Shown: one piece after another, positions 1 through 6,360 of the stretch
How positions within the stretch are numbered: position 1 is the first letter of the stretch
Layout: each line of letters begins with the position of its first letter
Assembly (NCBI GenBank): GCA_937873435.1
Contig: CALMWM010000011.1
Span: forward strand, 1 to 7,949
DNA from: an uncultured Gallionellaceae bacterium
Lineage (GTDB): Bacteria; Pseudomonadota; Gammaproteobacteria; Burkholderiales; Sulfuricellaceae
Length of the DNA stretch: 7,949 nucleotides
Reading direction: 5' to 3'
The notes under the pieces: generated by a model
Seen by the model: the letters and a program-made list of their open reading frames with translations, nothing else
The model's database searches: none
What the model was told of the DNA's origin: nothing
Program-made: the position numbers and the translations under genes

Positions 1-177
1 GCCGATGACGATGCCGCAGCCGACGATGCGTTTCAGGCGCTACGCAAAGCCATCTCCGATCCAAATCTAGAAGATTTGCTGGGCAGAATAGGCGATCTGA
101 TCGAGGACGTGGAATACGAAAAGGCGCTGGAGTTGCTCGCCGAAGTCAGCCTGAGCTTGAAAGGAAAATCCACATGA
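1..177 (+). CDS. C-terminal end of an upstream gene, probably a hybrid sensor histidine kinase (partial)
   Basis: An open frame runs from the first base of the window to a TGA at 175-177 and gives 58 residues; the start lies outside. The tail is acidic and helical (QALRKAISDPNLEDLLGRIG, then repeated hydrophobic/acidic heptad-like spacing with EKALELLAE). Ends of this style, with a weakly conserved helical tail after receiver or Hpt domains, are common in multidomain sensor kinases, but no catalytic motif is visible here. Its TGA overlaps the ATG of the next gene (ATGA), which indicates translational coupling, and that neighbour is itself a receiver-kinase protein. The identity is therefore inferred mostly from context and tail style; that this is a real coding end is much more certain than its name. 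Confidence 0.6.
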   Translation, partial: ADDDAAADDAFQALRKAISDPNLEDLLGRIGDLIEDVEYEKALELLAEVSLSLKGKST

Positions 178-1304
178 CGCAAAAGCATACCATCCTGGTC
201 GTGGACGATGAAAAGCAGAACCGGGCGCTGCTTGCAGAGCTGCTCAAGGACGATTACAAAATCGTTCTCGCCAAAAACGGCTTGCAGGCGCTGGAGCGTG
301 CGCGCGAGCATCTTCCCGATCTGATCATGCTGGACGTGCTTATGCCCGAGATGGACGGTTACCAGGTGATACGCGAACTCAAGGCCGACGAACTCACCGA
401 CGAAATTCCGGTGATTTTCATTTCCGCGCTGGATTCTGCCGGTGACGAGGAAAAAGGGCTGGAACTTGGGGCGCTGGACTATATCTCCAAGCCTTTTCAC
501 CCTTCCATCGTGCGTACGCGGGTGCGCAACCACTTGTCGCTGTGTACCGCACTGAGCCAGCTTCGCGCCCAGAAGCAGTCCCTGGAAGAAGCCGCCGCGC
601 TACGCGATGATGTCGAGCGGATCATGCATCACGATCTCAAAAGCCCGCTCAACGGTATCCTGGGCGCGACCCAAATGTTGCTTGGCGACAGCTATCCAGA
701 AGAAGAGCGTATCGAGTTAACCAGGATGATCGAAAAGTCCGGCTACACCATGCTGGACATGATCAGCCGCTCGCTAGACTTGTACAAGATGGAGCAGGGG
801 CTTTACCGCTTTGCGCCGCAGCCAGTCGATCTGATCCCCATCCTGAATCGGGTAATCAACGACAATGGCTCACTGGTGCGCACCCTGCGTCTTGGCGTGG
901 CAATTCACATCGGCGACCATGAGGCGGACGGCAGCGAGGTTTTCTCGGTACCCGGTGAAGCCCCCCTGTGCTATTCGCTACTGGCCAATCTCACCAAAAA
1001 CGCGATGGAAGCTTCACCTATGCACGGCAGTGTCGTCATCGACCTGCGCCGCGATGCTGTCGGATCGTCGATCAGCATACGCAACCAGGGTGAAGTACCC
1101 GAAGAAATCCGTGCTCATTTCTTCGATAAATACACGACCGCCGGAAAGTCCGGCGGTACCGGCCTGGGAACCTATTCCGCACGCCTGATGATACTGACCA
1201 TGGGCGGCGACATCGGCTTCGAAACTTCGGCAGAACGAGGTACGGAAGTGACGGTGCGATTCCCGCTATTTTCCGGGGATTTTGCCGCGATGAACCCAGC
1301 ATGA
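174..1304 (+). CDS. Response regulator/histidine kinase (REC-HisKA-HATPase), cytoplasmic
   Basis: A 376-residue two-component protein. Residues about 5-120 form a receiver domain: acidic pair D11/D12, phosphoacceptor D54 in LDVLMPEMDG, S84, and K106 in the KPF motif. A helical linker (about 120-148) leads to a HisKA domain with the H-box HHDLKSPLNGI, where H153 is the expected phosphorylation site. The HATPase domain follows, with N-box N276 (LTKNAMEAS), a G1-like NQG at 304-306 in place of the usual DxG, an FFDKYTTAGK segment, and G2 box GGTGLGTY at 327-334. There is no transmembrane segment and no DNA-binding domain, so it probably passes phosphate to or from partners in the cytosol. The start is supported by AAGGA at 161-165, 8 nt before the ATG, and by the ATGA overlap with the upstream gene. 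Signal and target cannot be read from the sequence. Confidence 0.93.
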   Translation: MTQKHTILVVDDEKQNRALLAELLKDDYKIVLAKNGLQALERAREHLPDLIMLDVLMPEMDGYQVIRELKADELTDEIPVIFISALDSAGDEEKGLELGALDYISKPFHPSIVRTRVRNHLSLCTALSQLRAQKQSLEEAAALRDDVERIMHHDLKSPLNGILGATQMLLGDSYPEEERIELTRMIEKSGYTMLDMISRSLDLYKMEQGLYRFAPQPVDLIPILNRVINDNGSLVRTLRLGVAIHIGDHEADGSEVFSVPGEAPLCYSLLANLTKNAMEASPMHGSVVIDLRRDAVGSSISIRNQGEVPEEIRAHFFDKYTTAGKSGGTGLGTYSARLMILTMGGDIGFETSAERGTEVTVRFPLFSGDFAAMNPA

Positions 1305-1327
1305 AACTCGCCTAACGAGACCGTCTT

Positions 1328-1425
1328 CCCTCTCTCCCAAGTACCCTAATGGGCATAAAGGAGAGAGGGCGCCTGTTCCCTCTCCCACTTGTGGGAGAGG
1401 GGTAGGGAGAGGGTGTTTTTTGTTT
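1328..1425 (+). terminator. Nested G/A-rich inverted repeats with T tract between convergent genes
   Basis: The gap between the kinase gene and lysS holds two perfect hairpins. The first pairs CCCTCTCTCC (1328-1337) with GGAGAGAGGG (1360-1369). The second pairs CCCTCTCCCAC (1378-1388) with GTGGGAGAGGG (1391-1401) across a TT loop. A further GGGAGAGGG (1405-1413) can also pair with 1378-1386 and is followed at once by TGTTTTTTGTTT (1414-1425), the layout of an intrinsic terminator for the + strand gene. Because the arms are near-identical, alternative pairings are possible. The CCCTCTCCC/GGGAGAGGG theme resembles dispersed small palindromic repeats seen in many proteobacterial genomes; copy number here cannot be judged from one window. 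Confidence 0.65.
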
Positions 1426-1446
1426 CTGCTGCGAAATGGAATAGGG

Positions 1447-2958
1447 TTATTCCGGTCTCATCTGCGGGAACAGGATCACGTCGCGGATGCTCGGGCTGTC
1501 GGTCAGCAGCATGATCAGGCGGTCGATACCGATGCCTTCGCCGGCGGTGGGCGGCAGGCCGAATTCCAGCGAGCGGATGTAGTCGGCGTCGTAGTGCATG
1601 GCTTCGGCATCGCCGGCTTCTTTCTGATGGACCTGCTCCATGAAGCGTTCCGCCTGGTCTTCCGCGTCGTTCAGCTCGGAGAAGCCGTTGGCCAGTTCGC
1701 GTCCCACCACGAACAACTCGAAGCGCTCGGTAATCCCGGGATTGCTGTCGCTGCGGCGCGCCAGCGGCGAGACCTCGGCCGGGTAGTCGATAATGAAGGT
1801 CGGCTGGATCAAGAGCTGTTCGGTGGTTTCCTCGAATAGCGACAGTTGCAGCCCGCCGACGCCGTCGGTCGGCTTGTAGGCCGCGTTCAGGCTCTTCAGC
1901 GTGTCGATCAGCGCCTTGCGGTCGTGCAACTGCTCGTCGCTGAATTTGCCCGGATGGTATTTCTGGATCGACTCGACGATGGTCAGGCGATCGAACGGCA
2001 GCCCCAGGTTGATGGTGTGGCCCTGATATTGCACCACCGTATGGCCGAGCACCGATTTCGCCGTTTCGCGGAACATCTCCTCGGTGAGATCCATCAGGTA
2101 CTTGTAATCGCGATACGCCTCGTAGAATTCGATCATCGTGAATTCCGGGTTGTGGCGCGTCGACAGCCCCTCGTTGCGGAAGTTGCGGTTGATCTCGAAA
2201 ACCTTTTCGAAGCCGCCCACCACCAAGCGCTTGAGGTACAGCTCCGGCGCGATTCGCAGGTACAGTTCCATGTCCAGCGCGTTATGGTGGGTGCTGAACG
2301 GGCGTGCCGAGGCGCCGCCGGGAATCGGGTGCATCATCGGGGTTTCCACTTCGAGATAGCCGCGCCCCACCAGAAACGAGCGGATCGCCTGGATCACCTG
2401 AGAGCGCACCGTGAACACCTTGCGCGATTCCTCGTTGGTAATCAAATCAAGATAGCGCTGGCGGTATTTCTGCTCCTGGTCGGTGAGGCCGTGAAATTTT
2501 TCCGGCAGCGGGCGCAGCGATTTGGTCAGCATCCGCAATTCGGTGACACGCAATGTCAGTTCGCCGGTCTTGGTCTTGAACAGCGTGCCGTTGGCGCCGA
2601 GGATGTCGCCCAGGTCGTAATGCTTGAACGCTTCGAGCGTTTCCGCGCTGGTGCCGTCAGCAGTGATGAAAAGCTGGATGCGCCCGCTCATGTCCTGGAT
2701 GGTGGCGAAGCAGGCCTTGCCCATCACCCGTTTCAACATCATCCGCCCGGCCACGCTGACATGGATCGGCGAGCCTTCCAGCGCATCGTTCTCCTTGCCG
2801 TCGTGGGCCGCGTGCAGTTCACCGGCCATGTCGCAGCGCTTGAAATCGTTGGGGAAAGCGACACCTTGCTCGCGCAGCTTTTTCAGTTTTTCGCGGCGCT
2901 CGGCGATGATCTGGTTTTCGTCCTGGGGGGCAATGGTGTTTTGAGTTTCGTCGGTCAT
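1447..2958 (-). CDS. lysS: Lysyl-tRNA synthetase, class II
   Basis: LysS attaches lysine to tRNA-Lys in the cytosol in an ATP-dependent two-step reaction. The product is 503 residues, close to the 505 of E. coli LysS. An N-terminal OB-fold anticodon-binding domain (about 65-150, including VAGRMMLKRVMGKACFATIQ) is followed by the class II catalytic core: motif 1 region around VRSQVIQAIRSFLVGRGYLE, motif 2 FRNEGLSTRHNPEFTMIEFY, and motif 3 GEGIGIDR at 473-480, ending DVILFPQMRPE as is typical. The ATG is well placed for the family, but no Shine-Dalgarno sequence is apparent upstream. It lies 12 nt after the stop of a PIN toxin gene, so it is probably transcribed together with that module or from a promoter within it. 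In many relatives lysS follows prfB directly; here about 1.8 kb intervenes. Confidence 0.97.
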   Translation of the reverse strand: MTDETQNTIAPQDENQIIAERREKLKKLREQGVAFPNDFKRCDMAGELHAAHDGKENDALEGSPIHVSVAGRMMLKRVMGKACFATIQDMSGRIQLFITADGTSAETLEAFKHYDLGDILGANGTLFKTKTGELTLRVTELRMLTKSLRPLPEKFHGLTDQEQKYRQRYLDLITNEESRKVFTVRSQVIQAIRSFLVGRGYLEVETPMMHPIPGGASARPFSTHHNALDMELYLRIAPELYLKRLVVGGFEKVFEINRNFRNEGLSTRHNPEFTMIEFYEAYRDYKYLMDLTEEMFRETAKSVLGHTVVQYQGHTINLGLPFDRLTIVESIQKYHPGKFSDEQLHDRKALIDTLKSLNAAYKPTDGVGGLQLSLFEETTEQLLIQPTFIIDYPAEVSPLARRSDSNPGITERFELFVVGRELANGFSELNDAEDQAERFMEQVHQKEAGDAEAMHYDADYIRSLEFGLPPTAGEGIGIDRLIMLLTDSPSIRDVILFPQMRPE

Positions 2959-2970
2959 GGTCGTATGGGC

Positions 2971-3414
2971 TTATGCAAAAAATCGTTCAACTTTCATACC
3001 AAGCCGTTCGGCGGCCTGGCTCATAATCTTGTCGGCGGTGGCAATGCTCTGCGCCTCCGCGGCACGCGCAGCGGCCAGATGCATGGCGTCCAACGTGCGC
3101 AGCGAAATAGGTTTGACGGCTTCCAGCAGTCCCAGCGCCTGGGTGAGCAGGGTGTCGCTGACGGGCTGGAGGCGGAAATATCCCTCGCTGACATGGCGCA
3201 TGAATTCTTGCCTTGCCAGCGCTAGATAGTTCTCGGAGAAAGCGCCGGAACGCTGCCGCCGCGCCATCGCGCAATGCCATTCCAGCGTGGTCAGGCTGCT
3301 GATCGCCGGGCGGTCGATGCTCGACAGATAGCTTTGCGCCTCGTCCGAGAAAGGTTCGGTCACGTACAGCTTGAGCAGCGCGCTGGTATCGACGTAACAC
3401 TCAGTCACGGGCAT
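2971..3414 (-). CDS. PIN-domain toxin RNase, VapC-type
   Basis: A 147-residue protein of the PIN nuclease family, which uses clustered acidic residues to bind divalent metal and cut RNA. The expected residues are present: D9 in YVDTSALLKLY, E45 in TTLEWH, D109 in LRTLDAMHLA and D128 in IATADKIM, so the active site looks intact. In characterised VapC proteins the targets are often tRNAs or rRNA; this target is unknown. The gene overlaps the antitoxin gene by 14 nt, the usual coupling that makes antitoxin first, and GGGAAG lies a few bases before the ATG. Downstream, lysS begins 12 nt after the stop. It does not look closely similar to the other PIN protein in this window, so the two pairs are probably separate acquisitions rather than a recent duplication. 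Confidence 0.9.
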   Translation of the reverse strand: MPVTECYVDTSALLKLYVTEPFSDEAQSYLSSIDRPAISSLTTLEWHCAMARRQRSGAFSENYLALARQEFMRHVSEGYFRLQPVSDTLLTQALGLLEAVKPISLRTLDAMHLAAARAAEAQSIATADKIMSQAAERLGMKVERFFA

Positions 3415-3640
3415 CCCGGTCTTCCCGAATCAACACCTCGCTGGGAATTTCCTGAAATGGCGCTTGATCCCGTAGCCATTTGAGCGAGGGGAGATGGCGT
3501 GGCGACGGGGCAGATTCCAACGGCAACACCCGCGCTATCGGCTTGCCGTGGCGGGTCACCAGCAGTTCGCCTTCCTTGACCAGCAGCTCGTCGAGATGGG
3601 AAAGCTCTTGGCGGATTTCGCGGATGTTGAGGCTTTTCAT
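3401..3640 (-). CDS. Antitoxin, Phd/YefM family, partner of the adjacent PIN toxin
   Basis: A 79-residue protein beginning MKSLNIREIRQELSHLDELL and continuing through KEGELLVTRHGKPIARVLPL. This is the classical N-terminal Phd/YefM DNA-binding and dimerisation fold, with the GKPIARVLP strand that closes it. The C-terminal part (about 45-79, LKWLRDQAPFQEIPSEVLIR, acidic end) is the segment expected to wrap and inhibit the toxin. An open frame extends upstream to 3745 and into the ligase gene, with another ATG at 3670, but family alignment supports the ATG at 3640; no start has a strong Shine-Dalgarno sequence. The gene starts 70 nt after the ligase stop. Such antitoxins normally repress their own promoter, and inverted repeats lie just upstream. 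Confidence 0.9.
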   Translation of the reverse strand: MKSLNIREIRQELSHLDELLVKEGELLVTRHGKPIARVLPLESAPSPRHLPSLKWLRDQAPFQEIPSEVLIREDRDARD

Positions 3641-3651
3641 GGAAAAAATTC

Positions 3652-3676
3652 TGTTGTGCAACAATCTCATAATTGT
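3652..3676 (-). promoter_or_regulatory. Candidate operator of the Phd-type antitoxin
   Basis: Two inverted repeats lie 12-36 nt before the antitoxin ATG: TGTTG-TG-CAACA (3652-3663, perfect 5-bp arms) and ACAAT-CTCATA-ATTGT (3661-3665 with 3672-3676). The stretch is AT-richer than its surroundings. Phd/YefM antitoxins bind short palindromes overlapping their own promoter, so this is a reasonable operator. No convincing -35/-10 pair was found, and the role is inferred from position and symmetry. Confidence 0.4.
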
Positions 3677-3710
3677 GCCACATTTTGCGCAGGCACGCCA
3701 TGAAGCCGGC

Positions 3711-4727
3711 TTATTGCTTTTCGCTACCCGCTTGCCCATCGCCAACCATGTCCTCGCGTACTCGCATGAAACGGGCGAAGCGGGGAATGCCGGTTTTTTC
3801 GTTCAGCCCGGTGTAACGGTAAGTCACCCAACTGCCCAGCGGCGGCGGATTGCGGCGATCCGCGTCGGACAGGCCGCTGCCCAGGCGGAAGCGCAATCCT
3901 TGAGGTGACTCCACCGCCAACGCGCCGAGTACGCCGGCATGTCTGCCCTTGCCCGGCAGATGCGCCACCACACGCGCCTCGGCATCCTGGTAAGGTTTGA
4001 GCTTGAGCAGGTCGTCGTTGCGTTCGGCGCGGTAGAGCGAGCTGCCGCGATGCAGCATCAAGCCTTCGCCGCCTTGCTTGAGCGTGCGTGCCAGCAGGGC
4101 TTGCAGCGCGGCGGGTGTCGCCACCTTGAATTGCTCCACCTGGCGCACCCAGGGCTGGCCGATCTGCGCAACCACCGCGTGCAATGCCGTATTGCGCTCG
4201 TCGAAGACGCCCGGATGGGCGGGCAAATCGAACAGCATGAAGCGCAGCTTGCGCCAAGCGGCATCGTCCGGGGTCTTTTGCCTGACAGTGGAAACCGCCT
4301 GGGAAAACTGGCCGCGTCCTACCCACAATTCCCCGTCCAGCGGAACCTTGGGCCAGCCCGCGACAAACCACGCCGGCGCGGCGATGCGCTCGCCGCCGCG
4401 CGTCAGCAGCTTTTCGCCATCCCAGTAACCGCGCACGCCGTCGAGTTTTTCGCTCACCCAGTAGTCCGCCAGCGGAACCTCGCCGCGGTAGACGTTGGCC
4501 AGTATCACCGGGGGCGCGGCGAATTCGGCAGCGTGTAGCGGCAGGCAGGCAAAAACGAGAACAAGCGGCAAAAGGCAGGTCAGCACTGCGACAAGTTCGG
4601 TGGCAATGCTGCGCCGGAGGGAAGCGATAAAGGGAAAACGTTCCGGGATATTTTGCAGTACGACGCCGGGGGCGAGGAAATTCGCTAGCGAATTTCCTTC
4701 AGTACCGGTGTCGTGTAAGCCAGCCAT
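3711..4727 (-). CDS. ligE: ATP-dependent DNA ligase with signal peptide (LigE type)
   Basis: A 338-residue minimal ATP-dependent DNA ligase that would seal nicks through an enzyme-AMP intermediate. Motif I is EKLDGVRGYW with adenylated lysine K94. Motif III lies in PLDGELW, IIIa in FMLFDLP, motif IV in EGLMLH, motif V in LLKLKPYQDAEARVV, and an OB-fold follows (SWVTYRYTGLNEKTGIPRFA). Residues about 45-66 are a strongly hydrophobic segment ending LPLHA/AEF, a likely signal peptide; VFAC at 58-61 could instead be a weak lipobox. Exported ligases of this compact type are known as LigE. The ATG shares one base with the prfB stop (TAATG). The N-terminal region before the hydrophobic core, about 44 residues, is unusually long and includes a palindrome, so the native start could lie further in, although no ATG exists there. 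The ORF extension beyond 4727 is prfB shadow. Confidence 0.88.
   Translation of the reverse strand: MAGLHDTGTEGNSLANFLAPGVVLQNIPERFPFIASLRRSIATELVAVLTCLLPLVLVFACLPLHAAEFAAPPVILANVYRGEVPLADYWVSEKLDGVRGYWDGEKLLTRGGERIAAPAWFVAGWPKVPLDGELWVGRGQFSQAVSTVRQKTPDDAAWRKLRFMLFDLPAHPGVFDERNTALHAVVAQIGQPWVRQVEQFKVATPAALQALLARTLKQGGEGLMLHRGSSLYRAERNDDLLKLKPYQDAEARVVAHLPGKGRHAGVLGALAVESPQGLRFRLGSGLSDADRRNPPPLGSWVTYRYTGLNEKTGIPRFARFMRVREDMVGDGQAGSEKQ
4675..4698 (-). repeat. 24-bp perfect palindrome at the start of the ligase gene
   Basis: The sequence is fully self-complementary. In RNA it gives a 10-bp stem AGGAAATTCG with loop CTAG and matching arm CGAATTTCCT. It begins about 29 nt after the prfB stop codon and, if translated, encodes ligase residues 10-17 (EGNSLANF plus a partial codon). 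No T tract follows, so it is not a standard intrinsic terminator. It could be a small mobile palindromic element, an RNase processing or stabilising hairpin at the 3' end of prfB mRNA, or a control of ligase translation. Confidence 0.85.
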
Positions 4728-5831
4728 TACACCCCCTGCTTCAAACTCGCCGCGATGAAGTCGTCCAGTTCCCCATCCAGCACTGCTTGGGTATTCCCGA
4801 CTTCGTAATTGGTGCGCAAATCCTTGATGCGCGATTGGTCCAGCACGTAGGAACGGATCTGGTGGCCCCAGCCGATGTCGGTCTTGCTGTCTTCCATCGC
4901 CTGTTTTTCTTCGTTGCGTTTGCGCAGTTCCAGTTCGTAGAGGCGGGCTTTCAGCATCGACATGGCTTCGGCGCGGTTTTTGTGTTGCGAGCGGTCGTTC
5001 TGGCATTGCACCACGGTGTTGGTGGGAATGTGGGTGATGCGGATCGCCGAATCGGTCTTGTTGATGTGCTGGCCGCCCGCTCCAGAAGCCCGGTACGTAT
5101 CGACGCGCAGGTCGGCGGGGTTGATTTCGATTTCGATGGAATCGTCCACTTCGGGAAAGGTGACCACGCTGGCGAACGAGGTGTGACGGCGCGCGTTGGA
5201 GTCGAATGGCGATTTACGCACCAGGCGGTGGACGCCGGATTCGGTGCGCAGGTAGCCGTAGGCGTAATCGCCGCTGACTTTGATGGTAGCGCTTTTCAGC
5301 CCTGCGACTTCACCATCGGATTCTTCCAGAATTTCCACCTTGAAGCCCTTGCGCTCGCAGTAGCGTACATACATGCGGTACAGCATGGAGGCCCAGTCCT
5401 GCGCTTCGGTGCCGCCGGAGCCGGACTGGATCTCGATGAAGCAGTTGTTGGGATCCATCGGGTGAGAAAACATGCGGCGGAACTCCATGTCCGCCACGGT
5501 TTTTTCGAGTTTCTCGGCATCCAGGCCGACGCTTTCCAGCGTGGCGTCGTCGCCTTCTTCCTTGGCCATGTCGAACAGGTCGGTGCTGTCGTGCAGCCCC
5601 TGATCCAATTCATTCAGGGTGAAGACGATGGATTCGAGTGTGCGCCGCTCGCGACCCAGTTCCTGGGCGCGCTTGGCGTCTTCCCAGATCGCCGGGTCTT
5701 CCAGCAGTTGGGTGACTTCGACTAGACGTTCCTGCTTGCTATCGTAGTCAAAGATACCTCCGTAAATCGGTGGCTCGGGCGGACAAGTCCGCAAGTCGGT
5801 TGGCGATGGCGTTAAGTTGTTCGGCTTCCAT
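4727..5831 (-). CDS. prfB: Peptide chain release factor 2, expressed by programmed +1 frameshift
   Basis: RF2 recognises UGA and UAA stop codons on the ribosome and triggers peptide release. The gene is in two frames: codons 1-27 run from the ATG at 5829-5831 (MEAEQLNAIANRLADLSARA...) to CTT, followed by an in-frame TGA at 5748-5750. A +1 shift continues with GAC TAC GAT to the TAA at 4727-4729, giving 367 residues, against 365 in E. coli. The SPF stop-codon recognition tripeptide is at about 207-209 and the GGQ catalytic motif at about 252-254, with the usual alanine (not threonine of E. coli K-12) at the position equivalent to 246. A simple ORF caller would start at 5794 in the wrong frame. 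The upstream neighbour is a toxin gene 127 nt away; downstream the ligase starts on the stop codon. Confidence 0.96.
5748..5762 (-). promoter_or_regulatory. RF2 autoregulatory +1 frameshift site
   Basis: Read on the - strand the site is CGG AGG TAT CTT TGA followed by C. It contains the three canonical elements: an internal Shine-Dalgarno-like GGAGG, the slippery CTT codon, and a poorly terminating TGA-C. When RF2 is scarce the ribosome stalls at TGA and slips +1 into the main frame; when abundant, it terminates after 27 residues. The layout matches the E. coli prfB site, where AGG GGG TAT CTT TGA C is found. Confidence 0.96.
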
Positions 5832-5865
5832 GGCAGTGTCTCTGAATGATTTCGGAAAGGGGGCG

Positions 5866-5892
5866 ATTATACACTTGGTCGTGGTTTGTCCG
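5866..5892 (-). promoter_or_regulatory. Probable sigma-70 promoter of prfB
   Basis: A perfect -10 hexamer TATAAT (5866-5871, - strand) lies 34 nt before the prfB ATG. A weak -35 candidate CGGACA (5887-5892) matches four of six consensus bases with a short 15-nt spacer. It sits in the 127-nt gap after the second toxin gene, so prfB need not rely on transcription from recJ or the toxin-antitoxin pair. Confidence 0.55.
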
Positions 5893-5958
5893 GCAGCGCT
5901 TCGACAGCCTTCAAGCTGCAAAATTGCCGCTTCCAGATGTTGCGAGAGCCGTAGCGAT

Positions 5959-6360
5959 TCAACTCGTCGCCGTCAATCGCAGCGGGAAGAAGCGGGCAAT
6001 GGTCTGGAAATCCCGGTCTTTGGTCAGCAGGGTGAAGTCGTGGCGCAAACACAGTTGGGCAATCAGGCAGTCGATGGTAGAGCGCACCGTGTAGCCTTGC
6101 GCACGGCAGGTTCGATATATGGCGGCGGCGGCAAGATAGTCGGCACGGTCGTGTTCCGGTGCGACATCGAAGGCGGTCAGCAGCGAGGCAATACGTTCCG
6201 CTTCGGCTTCGGATTTCAGCCCGAGCAGGATTTCAGTCAGTACAACGCCCGGTAAAACGATGGGTTGATTATCGGCAATCGCGTGGGTCAGCCATTCCGC
6301 TTCGGCGGATGGGTGGCCGTTGAAATAATCCACCCACGCCGAAGTGTCCGCCAACATCAT
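5959..6360 (-). CDS. vapC: PIN-domain toxin RNase, VapC
   Basis: A 133-residue VapC-type PIN protein. The metal-binding acidic residues are visible: D5 in MMLADTSAWVDYF, E43 in VVLTEILLGL, D97 in STIDCLIAQ, and D115/D117 in LLTKDRDFQ. Together with TIDCLIA and KDRDF, this is the pattern of the large VapC family of RNase toxins. The open frame extends upstream to 6411, but the ATG at 6358-6360 overlaps the antitoxin stop as ATGA and puts the first aspartate at the normal position. A second ATG follows immediately. The gene is intact, with length typical for VapC. It lies between recJ and prfB, with prfB starting 127 nt after its stop behind its own likely promoter. The RNA target is unknown. 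Confidence 0.93.
   Translation of the reverse strand: MMLADTSAWVDYFNGHPSAEAEWLTHAIADNQPIVLPGVVLTEILLGLKSEAEAERIASLLTAFDVAPEHDRADYLAAAAIYRTCRAQGYTVRSTIDCLIAQLCLRHDFTLLTKDRDFQTIARFFPLRLTATS

Noticed and set aside
1846..3225. Long + strand open frame (459 codons) opposite lysS and the toxin gene
   Set aside because: It is antisense to the well-supported lysS; its composition (rich in H, R, Q, A, V, F) is typical of an antisense shadow of GC-rich coding sequence and it matches no family I recognise.
3656..3683. Sigma-54 promoter (TGGCAC and TTGCA on the - strand) before the antitoxin
   Set aside because: The two blocks are too far apart: the GG and GC elements do not have the required fixed spacing.
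3641..3745. Longer antitoxin starting at 3745 or 3670
   Set aside because: The extra residues overlap the ligase end or the candidate operator and do not belong to the Phd/YefM fold, which starts naturally at MKSLNIRE.
4728..5006. Ligase start further upstream at 5006
   Set aside because: The added 93 residues lie in another frame of prfB and look like low-complexity shadow translation; the ATG at 4727 on the prfB stop is the better start.
4787..5725. + strand open frame (312 codons) opposite prfB
   Set aside because: It lies wholly antisense to prfB, shows no recognisable domain and has no ribosome binding site supporting it.
5748..5750. prfB as a frameshifted pseudogene because of the in-frame TGA
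   Set aside because: The TGA is embedded in the complete RF2 programmed frameshift signal, and the downstream frame is intact with SPF and GGQ motifs.
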